This document shows, in pieces, positions 1-6,514 of a stretch of 16,560 nt of DNA (position 1 is the stretch's first letter; every line of letters begins with the position of its first letter). A program made the translations under genes and the position numbers. Source of the stretch: Flavobacteriales bacterium (GTDB taxonomy: Bacteria; Bacteroidota; Bacteroidia; Flavobacteriales_E; Vicingaceae). The notes below the pieces were generated by a model. The model was not told the origin of the DNA, ran no database searches, and saw only the letters and a program-made list of their open reading frames with translations. The DNA lies in contig JAJCYN010000425.1 of the NCBI GenBank assembly GCA_029262915.1, positions 1-16,560 on the forward strand, written 5' to 3'.

Positions 1-673
1 TGAGCTCTGGAATTACATGTTTGTTAAATAAGTTGTGTGACATCGTTGGGCCATCTTCTGGATGATTTAACCAATCTATATAGTTCCGTTCAACAAATTT
101 TCCAAATTGAGCATTTGCTTCAGTTTTTTGCATTTGAAAAACTTCATCCATCCCACTCTCTTTAGATTTTTCCAATTCAAGCTCCCAATAAGTTAATTTT
201 TTATATAATTCTACCCAATCATTCTCATCTAAATTATCATTCAACATCATCCCAATTTCTCTAAACTCCTGTTGATATTTAGAAGTCGCTTTTTCGCTTA
301 CCAATCTCGATGTATCTAAATTCTTTTTTACAGAAAGTAATATTTGCTTTGGATTTACAGGCTTTATCAAATAATCAGATATTTTAGAGCCTATAGCTTC
401 TTCCATAATATACTCCTCTTCACTTTTCGTAATCATAATAATTGGTAAACTCGGATGTTTAGCTTTCATTATTTCTAATGTTTCTAAACCAGATAACCCT
501 GGCATGTTTTCATCTAAAAATACAATATCAACTCGTTCTTCCTCTAAAATATCTAATGCATCGTCACCACTTTGAGTCGATAAAACTTGATAGCCTTTTT
601 CTTCGAGAAATAAAATGTGTGGTTTCAGTAAATCAATTTCATCATCCGCCCAAAGTATTGTAATCGTTTCCAT
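1..673 (-). CDS. porX: PorX-type response regulator, 5' part only (type IX secretion)
   Basis: The reverse strand from the ATG at 673 reads 224 codons without a stop and leaves the window, so the C-terminal part is missing. Residues 1-120 form a CheY-like receiver: acidic pair D10/D11, phosphoacceptor D54 in FLDENMPG, T82 in IMITKS and K104 in YLIKP. The opening, ILWADDEIDLLKPHILFL, matches what I recall of PorX proteins. The receiver is followed by a helical linker (about 121-210, rich in E, K and L) containing NDNLDENDWVELYKKLTYWE, which in PorX leads into a PglZ/alkaline-phosphatase-like domain. That domain would lie outside the window. In relatives PorX pairs with the histidine kinase PorY and controls type IX secretion genes, in part through an ECF sigma factor. 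Transcription is divergent from the HD gene. Family assignment is strong; the missing output domain is inferred from the family. Confidence 0.88.
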   Translation of the reverse strand, partial: METITILWADDEIDLLKPHILFLEEKGYQVLSTQSGDDALDILEEERVDIVFLDENMPGLSGLETLEIMKAKHPSLPIIMITKSEEEYIMEEAIGSKISDYLIKPVNPKQILLSVKKNLDTSRLVSEKATSKYQQEFREIGMMLNDNLDENDWVELYKKLTYWELELEKSKESGMDEVFQMQKTEANAQFGKFVERNYIDWLNHPEDGPTMSHNLFNKHVIPEL

Positions 674-699
674 TATTTAAATTTTTGTTTTAATCATAT

Positions 700-716
700 C
701 AAAAATAGTATTTTTG
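700..716. promoter_or_regulatory. Divergent -7 boxes forming a perfect palindrome
   Basis: CAAAAATAgTATTTTTG is an 8+1+8 perfect inverted repeat. The right half, TATTTTTG (709-716), fits the Bacteroidota -7 consensus TAnnTTTG for the plus-strand HD gene, with TTTG at 684-687 as a possible -33 element 21 bp upstream. The left half, read on the minus strand, is the same box facing porX. I see no good -33 element for porX. Start sites inferred from the boxes give leaders of about 20 nt on both sides. The symmetry could also be an operator. Confidence 0.6.
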
Positions 717-744
717 CCCTTCATTTTAGGACTTTATCCAATCT

Positions 745-1974
745 ATGAGTAAGCTCAATAAAAAGAAAATATTTAACGACCCAATATATGGTTTTATTAC
801 AATTAACCACGACATTATTTTTGATTTAATTGAACATCCTTATTTTCAAAGATTAAGAAGAATTAAGCAATTAGGGTTAACTCATTTAGTTTATCCTGGA
901 GGGTTACACACAAGGTTTCATCACGCACTTGGAACAATGCACTTAATGGATAAAGCCATTGAAGTTATTAGATCTAAGGGACATTTCGTAAGTGAAAAAG
1001 AGGCCGAAGGAGTTTCTATAGCTATTTTATTGCACGATATCGGTCACGGTCCGTTTTCGCATGCATTAGAACATAGTATTGTTAACGGTATTTCTCATGA
1101 AGAGATTTCCACACTCTTTATGGATGAACTCAATAAAAAATTTAAAGGGAAATTAGACTTAGCTTTAAAAATATTTCGAAATAAGTATCCTAAAAAATTC
1201 TTACATCAACTGGTTTCCAGTCAGCTGGATATGGATAGAATAGATTATTTAAAACGAGATAGTTTCTACTCTGGAGTATCAGAAGGTGTTGTTAATACCG
1301 ATAGAATCATCACAATGCTCAACGTTAAAAACGATGAGCTAGCAATAGATGAAAAGGGAATTTATTCTATTGAACAATTTATTATTGCTCGAAGATTAAT
1401 GTATTGGCAAGTTTATCTACATAAAACAGTGCTTTCTGCCGAAAATTTATCGGTTAACATTCTTAAAAGAGCCAAAGAATTAGCCTTAAGTGGAGATGAT
1501 TTATTTTGCACTCCTGCTTTAAAAGAATTTTTATACCATAAACACAATTTACAATCATTTAAAAATGATCCTGAACTGTTAAAGGTGTTCGCTAAACTTG
1601 ACGATATTGATATTATGGCGTCTGTTAAAGTTTGGACCACTCATTCAGACAAAACTTTATCTATACTCTCTAAGATGATGATAAACAGGGATTTATACAA
1701 AATAAAATTACAAAATAAAAAGTTTGAAAAATCTGAAATAGATGTTATCTCAAAAAAGATTAAATCAAAATTAAAATTGACTGATAATGAGATTTCTTAT
1801 TTTGTTTTTCAAGATAGCATCATTAACAACGCTTACAACCCTAGAATGGATAAGATAAATATCTTACTTAAAAATGGGGAAATGCTTGATATCAAAGAGG
1901 CAGCTGACACATTTAACATCAGTGCATTGTCCACTCCAGTCAAAAAATGGTTTTTATGTTTTCCTAAACATTAA
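745..1974 (+). CDS. HD-domain phosphohydrolase (dNTPase/SAMHD1-like superfamily)
   Basis: This 409-residue protein has the metal-binding signature of the HD superfamily in the arrangement of dGTPase/SAMHD1-like enzymes. TRFHHALG gives R57 and H60, LLHDIGHGPFSH gives H97/D98 plus H101 and H106, and LDMDRIDYLKRD gives the final Asp, probably D164. The N-terminal DPIYGFI and FQRLRRIKQLG segments are also typical of these proteins. The family hydrolyses phosphate esters, often dNTPs, and is expected to be cytoplasmic; the substrate here cannot be told from sequence. The C-terminal 150 residues are less conserved and rich in Lys and Ile. The ATG at 745 is supported by the -7 box at 709-716, by an A-rich early coding stretch, and by the position of DPIYG at residue 12. 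There is no terminator before lpxD 63 bp downstream, although lpxD seems to have its own promoter. Confidence 0.88.
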   Translation: MSKLNKKKIFNDPIYGFITINHDIIFDLIEHPYFQRLRRIKQLGLTHLVYPGGLHTRFHHALGTMHLMDKAIEVIRSKGHFVSEKEAEGVSIAILLHDIGHGPFSHALEHSIVNGISHEEISTLFMDELNKKFKGKLDLALKIFRNKYPKKFLHQLVSSQLDMDRIDYLKRDSFYSGVSEGVVNTDRIITMLNVKNDELAIDEKGIYSIEQFIIARRLMYWQVYLHKTVLSAENLSVNILKRAKELALSGDDLFCTPALKEFLYHKHNLQSFKNDPELLKVFAKLDDIDIMASVKVWTTHSDKTLSILSKMMINRDLYKIKLQNKKFEKSEIDVISKKIKSKLKLTDNEISYFVFQDSIINNAYNPRMDKINILLKNGEMLDIKEAADTFNISALSTPVKKWFLCFPKH

Positions 1975-2023
1975 ACCGTTAAAAACTTCAACTTAAAAAT
2001 TAGTTAATTTCTTTACAAAGCAT

Positions 2024-2031
2024 TATTTTTG
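2024..2031 (+). promoter_or_regulatory. Candidate -7 box for the lpx operon
   Basis: TATTTTTG matches TAnnTTTG and ends 6 bp before the chosen lpxD ATG at 2038. Transcription would therefore begin at or within a few bases of the start codon, giving a leaderless or nearly leaderless mRNA. No convincing -33 TTG is present 17-23 bp upstream, which lowers confidence. Read-through from the HD gene is the alternative. Confidence 0.5.
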
Positions 2032-2037
2032 ATTTTG

Positions 2038-3057
2038 ATGGAATTTACAGCAGAGCAAATAGCGGGCTTACTAAATGGGGAAGTTGAAGGTAATCCAGAA
2101 ATTATCGTTAATAAACTCTCTAAAATTGAAGAAGGAGAATTCCAATCATTATCTTTTTTAGCAAATCTAACTTATGAAGAGCATCTTTACACCACTAATT
2201 CTTCAGTAGTAATTGTAGACAAAGTCTTCAATTTAAATAAAGCAGTTAAAGATACTTGTACTTTAATTCGAGTTGATAACGCTTACCAATCTTTTACCAA
2301 GTTATTAGAGATATATAATAAAGCTAAAAACAATAAAACTGGAATAGAGAAACAAAGTTTTATTTCTGAAAGTGCAAGTGTTGGAAATGATATTTATCTT
2401 GGGGCATTTGCATACATAAGCGATAATGCGATAGTTGGAAATAACGTAAAAATTTACCCACAAACATTTATTGGAGATAATGTGAAAATTGGTAACAATA
2501 CCATCATTTTCTCAGGTGTAAAAATTTACCATGGTTGCGAAATAGGGAAAGATTGTATTCTCCACGCAGGAGCCGTTATTGGATCTGATGGGTTTGGATT
2601 TGCTCCAAACAATGAAAATTCTTATGACAAGATTCCTCAAATTGGAAATGTAATTATTGAAGATGATGTAGAAATTGGCCCTAACAACTGCATTGATAGA
2701 GCAACAATGGGTTCTACAATTATTAAAAGGGGAGTTAAAACTGATAACTTAGTCCATATAGCTCATAATGTTGTAGTTGGTGAAAATACTGTTTTAGCTG
2801 GCCAAACAGGTATATCCGGTTCTTCAAAAATTGGTAAAAATTGTATGACAGGGGGTCAAGTAGGAATAACTGGACATGTTACTGTTGGCAATAATGTGAA
2901 AATTGCTGGTCAGTCTGGAGTTTCAAAAAACATTAAGGATAATGAGGTATTACAGGGTTCTCCAGCATTTAACTATAAAGATTATATGCGCTCCTATGCA
3001 AGTTTTAAAAACTTATCGAGTTTAGTAAATAGGGTAAACGAATTAGAAAAACAATAA
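2038..3057 (+). CDS. lpxD: UDP-3-O-(3-hydroxyacyl)glucosamine N-acyltransferase
   Basis: LpxD adds the second 3-hydroxyacyl chain, from acyl-ACP, to the 2-amino group of UDP-3-O-acyl-glucosamine in lipid A synthesis. The protein is 339 residues, the usual family size. Residues 1-105 form the LpxD N-terminal uridine-binding-type domain ([17 protein letters not shown] segment at about 33-45). Residues 110-320 are a left-handed beta helix of hexapeptide repeats ([23 protein letters not shown]). The motif HIAHN places the catalytic base at H243 by comparison with E. coli H239. GSDGFGF at about 184-190 is a family signature. The C terminus ([13 protein letters not shown]) is a short helix. I chose ATG 2038 over an in-frame TTG at 2029, because that TTG overlaps the -7 box and adds only three residues. 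It is first in a run with lpxC-fabZ, which starts 4 bp after its stop. Confidence 0.95.
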   Translation: MEFTAEQIAGLLNGEVEGNPEIIVNKLSKIEEGEFQSLSFLANLTYEEHLYTTNSSVVIVDKVFNLNKAVKDTCTLIRVDNAYQSFTKLLEIYNKAKNNKTGIEKQSFISESASVGNDIYLGAFAYISDNAIVGNNVKIYPQTFIGDNVKIGNNTIIFSGVKIYHGCEIGKDCILHAGAVIGSDGFGFAPNNENSYDKIPQIGNVIIEDDVEIGPNNCIDRATMGSTIIKRGVKTDNLVHIAHNVVVGENTVLAGQTGISGSSKIGKNCMTGGQVGITGHVTVGNNVKIAGQSGVSKNIKDNEVLQGSPAFNYKDYMRSYASFKNLSSLVNRVNELEKQ

Positions 3058-3061
3058 AAAT

Positions 3062-4477
3062 ATGTCTAAACAAAAAACCATTAAAGCACCGTTTTCAGTA
3101 ATTGGTATTGGCTTACATACAGGACAAAAAGCTACGTTAACGGTAAATCCTGCGAATGACAATTATGGTTTTAAATTTCAACGGATTGATGTAGAAGGAG
3201 AACCTATTATTAATGCAGACCCTGATTTAGTTGTAGATACATCACGAAGTACTACACTAGAAAAAAATGGGGTTAGCATTCATACTACAGAACATATTTT
3301 GGCGGCACTATATGGACTAGAAATTGATAATGCTTTGATTCAAATTGATGGTCCTGAAATCCCAATAATGGATGGAAGTGCTTACCCATTTGTAGAAGCG
3401 GCAAATCAAGTAGGGATAGTAGAGCAAAATTTTGATAAAGATTATTTTGTGGTTACTGATAATTTAACTTATGAAGATGCTGAAAAGCATACCGAAATAC
3501 TACTTGTTCCACAAGATGAGTTTCGTATTACTGTTATGGTAGATTACAATTCACCAGTATTAGGAACTCAGCATGCTCACATGTATCATACGGGTGAATT
3601 TGAAACTGAAATTGCAAAATGTAGAACATTTGTTTTTTTAAGAGAATTAGAAGTTCTTGCGAAGAATGGATTAATTAAGGGTGGTGATCTGGATAATGCC
3701 ATCGTTTTAGTTGACAAACCTTTACCACAGAAGAAACTAGATGAAATTGCAGATTTACTTGGGAAACCACATATGAAAGTAGAAGAAGCGGGTGTATTGA
3801 ATAATTTGACGCTACATTTTCAAAATGAACCAGCAAGACATAAATTATTAGATATTATTGGAGACTTAGCTTTAGTTGGAAGACCTATAAAAGGGCATAT
3901 TCTAGCTGCTAGACCAGGACATAAAGGAAATGTTGAATTTGCAAAACTCATCAAACAAGAAATTAAAAAATCTTTAAAACAAGGTCCTATAGTAGACCTG
4001 ACTAAAGATCCAGTTTATGATATAAATGATATTGAAAAATTACTACCACACCGTTATCCTTTTTTGCTTGTAGATAAAATAATGGAGGTTTCCGACTCAC
4101 ATATTATTGGTGTCAAAAATGTTACTCAAAATGAACCCCAGTTTATGGGACATTTCCCTGGTAACCCTGTAATGCCTGGTGTATTACAAGTAGAAGCTAT
4201 GGCTCAAGCTGGCGGTATTTTAGTGCTGAAAAACTTACCTGATCCAGAAAACTACATGACTTATTTTATGAAAATTGACAATGTTAAATTCAAAAGAAAA
4301 GTTATACCCGGAGACACCATAATCTTTTATTTAGAGTTGTTATCTCCTATTAGGAGAGGTATTGTTCATATGGGAGGAAAGGGCTATGTTAATGGCAACG
4401 TTTGTGTAGAAGCAGAATTAATGGCTCAAATAGTAAAAGAAAAAGATAATGAAAAAATTACCGAAGCTGTTCAATAA
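3062..4477 (+). CDS. lpxC-fabZ: Bifunctional LpxC deacetylase / FabZ dehydratase fusion
   Basis: Two enzymes are fused in 471 residues. Residues 1 to about 305 are LpxC, the zinc-dependent deacetylase that commits UDP-3-O-acyl-GlcNAc to lipid A. TTEHILAAL gives E77 and zinc ligand H78, RHKLLDIIGD gives zinc ligands H260 and D264, and GHKGN gives H287. Residues from about 318 to 471 are FabZ, the (3R)-hydroxyacyl-ACP dehydratase of fatty-acid synthesis: LLPHRYPFLLVDKI, then the catalytic pair H364 in GHFPGNP and E378 in QVEAMAQAGG. The linker at about 300-318 is short. Both active sites look intact. This fusion is a known hallmark of Bacteroidota. It puts both users of the shared 3-hydroxyacyl-ACP pool in one polypeptide, so membrane and lipid A synthesis may be coordinated. 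Start ATG 3062 follows an A-rich leader with no Shine-Dalgarno sequence. lpxA follows after 34 bp. Confidence 0.97.
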   Translation: MSKQKTIKAPFSVIGIGLHTGQKATLTVNPANDNYGFKFQRIDVEGEPIINADPDLVVDTSRSTTLEKNGVSIHTTEHILAALYGLEIDNALIQIDGPEIPIMDGSAYPFVEAANQVGIVEQNFDKDYFVVTDNLTYEDAEKHTEILLVPQDEFRITVMVDYNSPVLGTQHAHMYHTGEFETEIAKCRTFVFLRELEVLAKNGLIKGGDLDNAIVLVDKPLPQKKLDEIADLLGKPHMKVEEAGVLNNLTLHFQNEPARHKLLDIIGDLALVGRPIKGHILAARPGHKGNVEFAKLIKQEIKKSLKQGPIVDLTKDPVYDINDIEKLLPHRYPFLLVDKIMEVSDSHIIGVKNVTQNEPQFMGHFPGNPVMPGVLQVEAMAQAGGILVLKNLPDPENYMTYFMKIDNVKFKRKVIPGDTIIFYLELLSPIRRGIVHMGGKGYVNGNVCVEAELMAQIVKEKDNEKITEAVQ

Positions 4478-4511
4478 AAATTATCTTAGCGAAAATTTTC
4501 ATTAAAAAAGT

Positions 4512-5291
4512 ATGGAAAAATTTTCACAAACGAACATTCACCCTGAAGCTAAAATTGGCAAGGATGTAATTATTGAACCTTTTACAACTATTTATAAAAA
4601 TGTAGAAATTGGCGATGGTACATGGATTGGATCTAATGTTACCATTTTTGAAGGAGCTCGGATTGGTGAAAATTGCAAGATTTTTCCAGGTGCTGTTATA
4701 TCTGCTGTTCCTCAAGATTTAAAATTTAACAACGAAAACACAACTGTTGAAATTGGGAACAATACAGTAATTAGAGAATGTGTAACTATTCACAGAGGTA
4801 CCACTGACAAAATGGTAACTAAAGTGGGGAATAACTGTTTAATTATGGGGTATGTTCATATAGCCCATGATTGTAGTGTTGGGAACTATTGCATTTTAGC
4901 AAATTACGTTGGTCTATCAGGCCATAATATAATAGAGGATCATGTAATAATTGAAGGAAAAGTTGGGACTCAGCAATTTATAAGAATTGGTGCTCATTCC
5001 TTTATTGCAGGAGGAACCTTGGTTAGAAAAAATGTTCCGCCATACGTAAGAGCAGCTAGAGAACCTATAACCTATGCAGGAATTAATGCCGTTGGGTTAA
5101 GAAGAAGAGGTTATTCTGATGAACAAATAAAAAACATTGAAGATGTTTACCGTAACCTATACGTGCTTAATAACAGTATAAGGTCTGGTGTTAAATCAAT
5201 AAAAGAAGAATTGCCTAATAGTGAGGAAAAAAGAAAAGTATTAGAATTTATCCAATTATCGGATAAAGGAATTATGAAAGGTCCAATTTAA
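4512..5291 (+). CDS. lpxA: Acyl-ACP--UDP-GlcNAc O-acyltransferase
   Basis: LpxA catalyses the first step of lipid A synthesis, moving a 3-hydroxyacyl chain from ACP to the 3-OH of UDP-GlcNAc. The 259 residues are the normal length. Residues 8-180 are hexapeptide repeats of a left-handed beta helix, and the helical C-terminal domain (from about 190) carries the usual GLRRRGYS segment. HIAHDCSVGN places the catalytic base at H119 (E. coli H125), and SGH gives H138 (E. coli H144). Where E. coli has H160 in VHQF, this protein reads TQQF, so Gln154 replaces His. The position aligned with the E. coli acyl-ruler residue G173 is G167, which would allow a long acyl chain; this rests on a by-eye alignment. 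The start is preceded by an A-rich leader. It sits between lpxC-fabZ and efp, 16 bp from the latter. Confidence 0.95.
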   Translation: MEKFSQTNIHPEAKIGKDVIIEPFTTIYKNVEIGDGTWIGSNVTIFEGARIGENCKIFPGAVISAVPQDLKFNNENTTVEIGNNTVIRECVTIHRGTTDKMVTKVGNNCLIMGYVHIAHDCSVGNYCILANYVGLSGHNIIEDHVIIEGKVGTQQFIRIGAHSFIAGGTLVRKNVPPYVRAAREPITYAGINAVGLRRRGYSDEQIKNIEDVYRNLYVLNNSIRSGVKSIKEELPNSEEKRKVLEFIQLSDKGIMKGPI

Positions 5292-5307
5292 AAATAGAAT
5301 AAATAGT

Positions 5308-5874
5308 ATGGCTACTACATCAGATATTAAAAATGGATTATGCATAAAGTATAACCACGGTATATATACTATCACGGAGTTTCAGCATGTGAAACCTGGG
5401 AAAGGACCAGCATTTGTAAGAACAAAACTAAAAAATGTAGAAACTGGAAAAGTTATTGATAATACATTTACTGCCGGACATAAAATTGAAACTGTTAGGG
5501 TTGAAAGAAGAAAATATCAATTTTTATATAAAGATGATTCAGGTTATCATTTTATGAATGATGAAACGTATGAACAAACATTTATAAATGAAAATATAAT
5601 CAACGCTCCTCAATTTCTTAAAGAAGGAAATTATGCTGAGATAGTATTTAATGCTGAAGACGAAACTCCATTATTGTGTGAATTGCCAGCTTCTATTGTT
5701 TTAGAGGTTACATATACTGAACCTGGAGAGAGAGGAAATACAGCAACAAATGCATTTAAACCCGCTACCGTTGAAACGGGAACCGAAGTAAGAGTACCTC
5801 TATTTATTAATGAAGGTGATCATATTAAAATAAGTACAACTTCAGGAGATTATTCTGAAAGAGTAAAAGTTTAA
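5308..5874 (+). CDS. efp: Translation elongation factor P
   Basis: EF-P binds ribosomes stalled at polyproline stretches and stimulates peptide-bond formation. At 188 residues it has the standard length and three beta-barrel domains: KOW-like domain at about 1-65, central OB domain at about 68-128, and C-terminal OB domain at about 130-188, with the conserved ending GDYSERVKV. The loop HVKPGKGPAFVRTKLKN puts the tip residue at K32, equivalent to the lysine that is beta-lysylated in E. coli (K34). The modifying enzymes are not in this window. It lies 16 bp after lpxA in the same orientation, so it is probably co-transcribed with the lipid A genes. A weak AT-only inverted repeat overlaps its stop codon (5870-5889). 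Confidence 0.97.
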   Translation: MATTSDIKNGLCIKYNHGIYTITEFQHVKPGKGPAFVRTKLKNVETGKVIDNTFTAGHKIETVRVERRKYQFLYKDDSGYHFMNDETYEQTFINENIINAPQFLKEGNYAEIVFNAEDETPLLCELPASIVLEVTYTEPGERGNTATNAFKPATVETGTEVRVPLFINEGDHIKISTTSGDYSERVKV

Positions 5875-5889
5875 TATCATAATATTAAA
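5870..5889 (+). repeat. AT-only inverted repeat over the efp stop codon
   Basis: TTTAATAT, four bases CATA, then ATATTAAA form a perfect 8-bp inverted repeat followed by more A residues. It contains the efp stop codon. Having no G-C pair, the hairpin would be weak and there is no T tract after it, so it is not a convincing terminator. It may attenuate or stabilise the message between efp and the next gene. Confidence 0.4.
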
Positions 5890-5931
5890 AAAACTTAACC
5901 GATCATTAAATTATTAACTAAACAAAAAAAC

Positions 5932-6402
5932 ATGAAAAGCTTAATTAAAATTATAGGAGCATTATTATTATTAATTGTTTTTGCTCAAAATTCTACTGCC
6001 CAACATGGTATTGGTGGTGGTCTTACTCTTTTAATCCCTGAAGGAGATTCTGAAATAGGTATAAATGCTAGAGGAACAATAGGAATAGCTGATAATATGG
6101 AAATTGTGCCTGGGATTAATTACTATATTGTTGATGGCTTTACGCTGTTTGGATCCAATGCCGATTTTCACTATTTATTTGGAGAAGAAGATGCTATAAG
6201 GTTCTATCCACTTGGAGGGTTAAACTTTATGAGAATTTCTGCATTTAATAGCTCAAGGTCCGAAATACAATTAAATATTGGAGGAGGAATAAAACTTCCT
6301 GTTGGTTCTAGTTTAACCTTTTACAGTGAAGCAAAATATATTCTAGGAGATTTTGATGGTCTAGCACTAACTGCTGGAATTATGTTTAATATTGGTGGTT
6401 AA
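5932..6402 (+). CDS. Small exported protein, possible outer-membrane beta-barrel
   Basis: I do not recognise a named family in this 156-residue protein. Residues 1-23 are a clear Sec signal peptide: MKSLIK, a hydrophobic core LIVFAQ, and a cleavage site after STA that leaves Gln at +1, as often seen in Bacteroidota. The mature part is rich in Gly and has alternating hydrophobic segments (about 30-38, 49-55, 60-68, 85-92, 100-110, 117-124, 130-136) ending with GIMFNIGG. That pattern suggests amphipathic strands of a small outer-membrane beta-barrel, though it is short for eight strands. It follows efp by 57 bp; an A-rich leader precedes the ATG and no -7 box is obvious. A strong terminator follows directly, so it is probably the last gene of the lpx run. 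The role is unknown. Confidence 0.8.
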   Translation: MKSLIKIIGALLLLIVFAQNSTAQHGIGGGLTLLIPEGDSEIGINARGTIGIADNMEIVPGINYYIVDGFTLFGSNADFHYLFGEEDAIRFYPLGGLNFMRISAFNSSRSEIQLNIGGGIKLPVGSSLTFYSEAKYILGDFDGLALTAGIMFNIGG

Positions 6403-6424
6403 ATAAATAACCTTAATAATATGT

Positions 6425-6455
6425 AAACCGTCTTAGTAACTAAGACGGTTTTTTT
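6425..6455 (+). terminator. Rho-independent terminator
   Basis: Arms AAACCGTCTTAG (6425-6436) and CTAAGACGGTTT (6440-6451) form a perfect 12-bp stem closed by loop TAA. The T run at 6449-6455 follows, so the stem's last bases are part of it. This is the best terminator in the window and marks the end of the lpx-efp-exported protein run. Confidence 0.93.
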
Positions 6456-6487
6456 ATTCTTTATTTTTTTTAATAAAAAAATCCTTT

Positions 6488-6495
6488 TACCTTAG
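6488..6495 (+). promoter_or_regulatory. Weak candidate -7 box before the phosphatase gene
   Basis: TACCTTAG differs from TAnnTTTG at one position and lies 19 bp before the ATG at 6515. The upstream region is only T and A runs (6464-6481) and shows no TTG at -33. A promoter is expected here because a strong terminator precedes it, but this site is a weak match. Confidence 0.3.
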
Positions 6496-6514
6496 AGCGA
6501 GATTATTGTAATCG

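Noticed and set aside
478..663. Open frame on the plus strand opposite the porX receiver domain
   Set aside because: It lies antisense to a well-conserved receiver sequence and resembles no protein; the minus-strand reading explains the region.
2029..2037. TTG start for lpxD three codons upstream of the ATG
   Set aside because: It overlaps the -7 box and adds only three residues with no LpxD similarity; ATG 2038 fits better.
4491..4500. GAAAATTTTC palindrome between lpxC-fabZ and lpxA
   Set aside because: A ten-base AT-rich palindrome is expected by chance in this composition and has no adjoining promoter or terminator signal.
6463..6482. Second hairpin ATTTTTTT-TAAT-AAAAAAAT as a terminator
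   Set aside because: It contains only A-T pairs and is likely a by-product of adjacent T and A runs; the GC-containing stem at 6425-6451 already explains termination.
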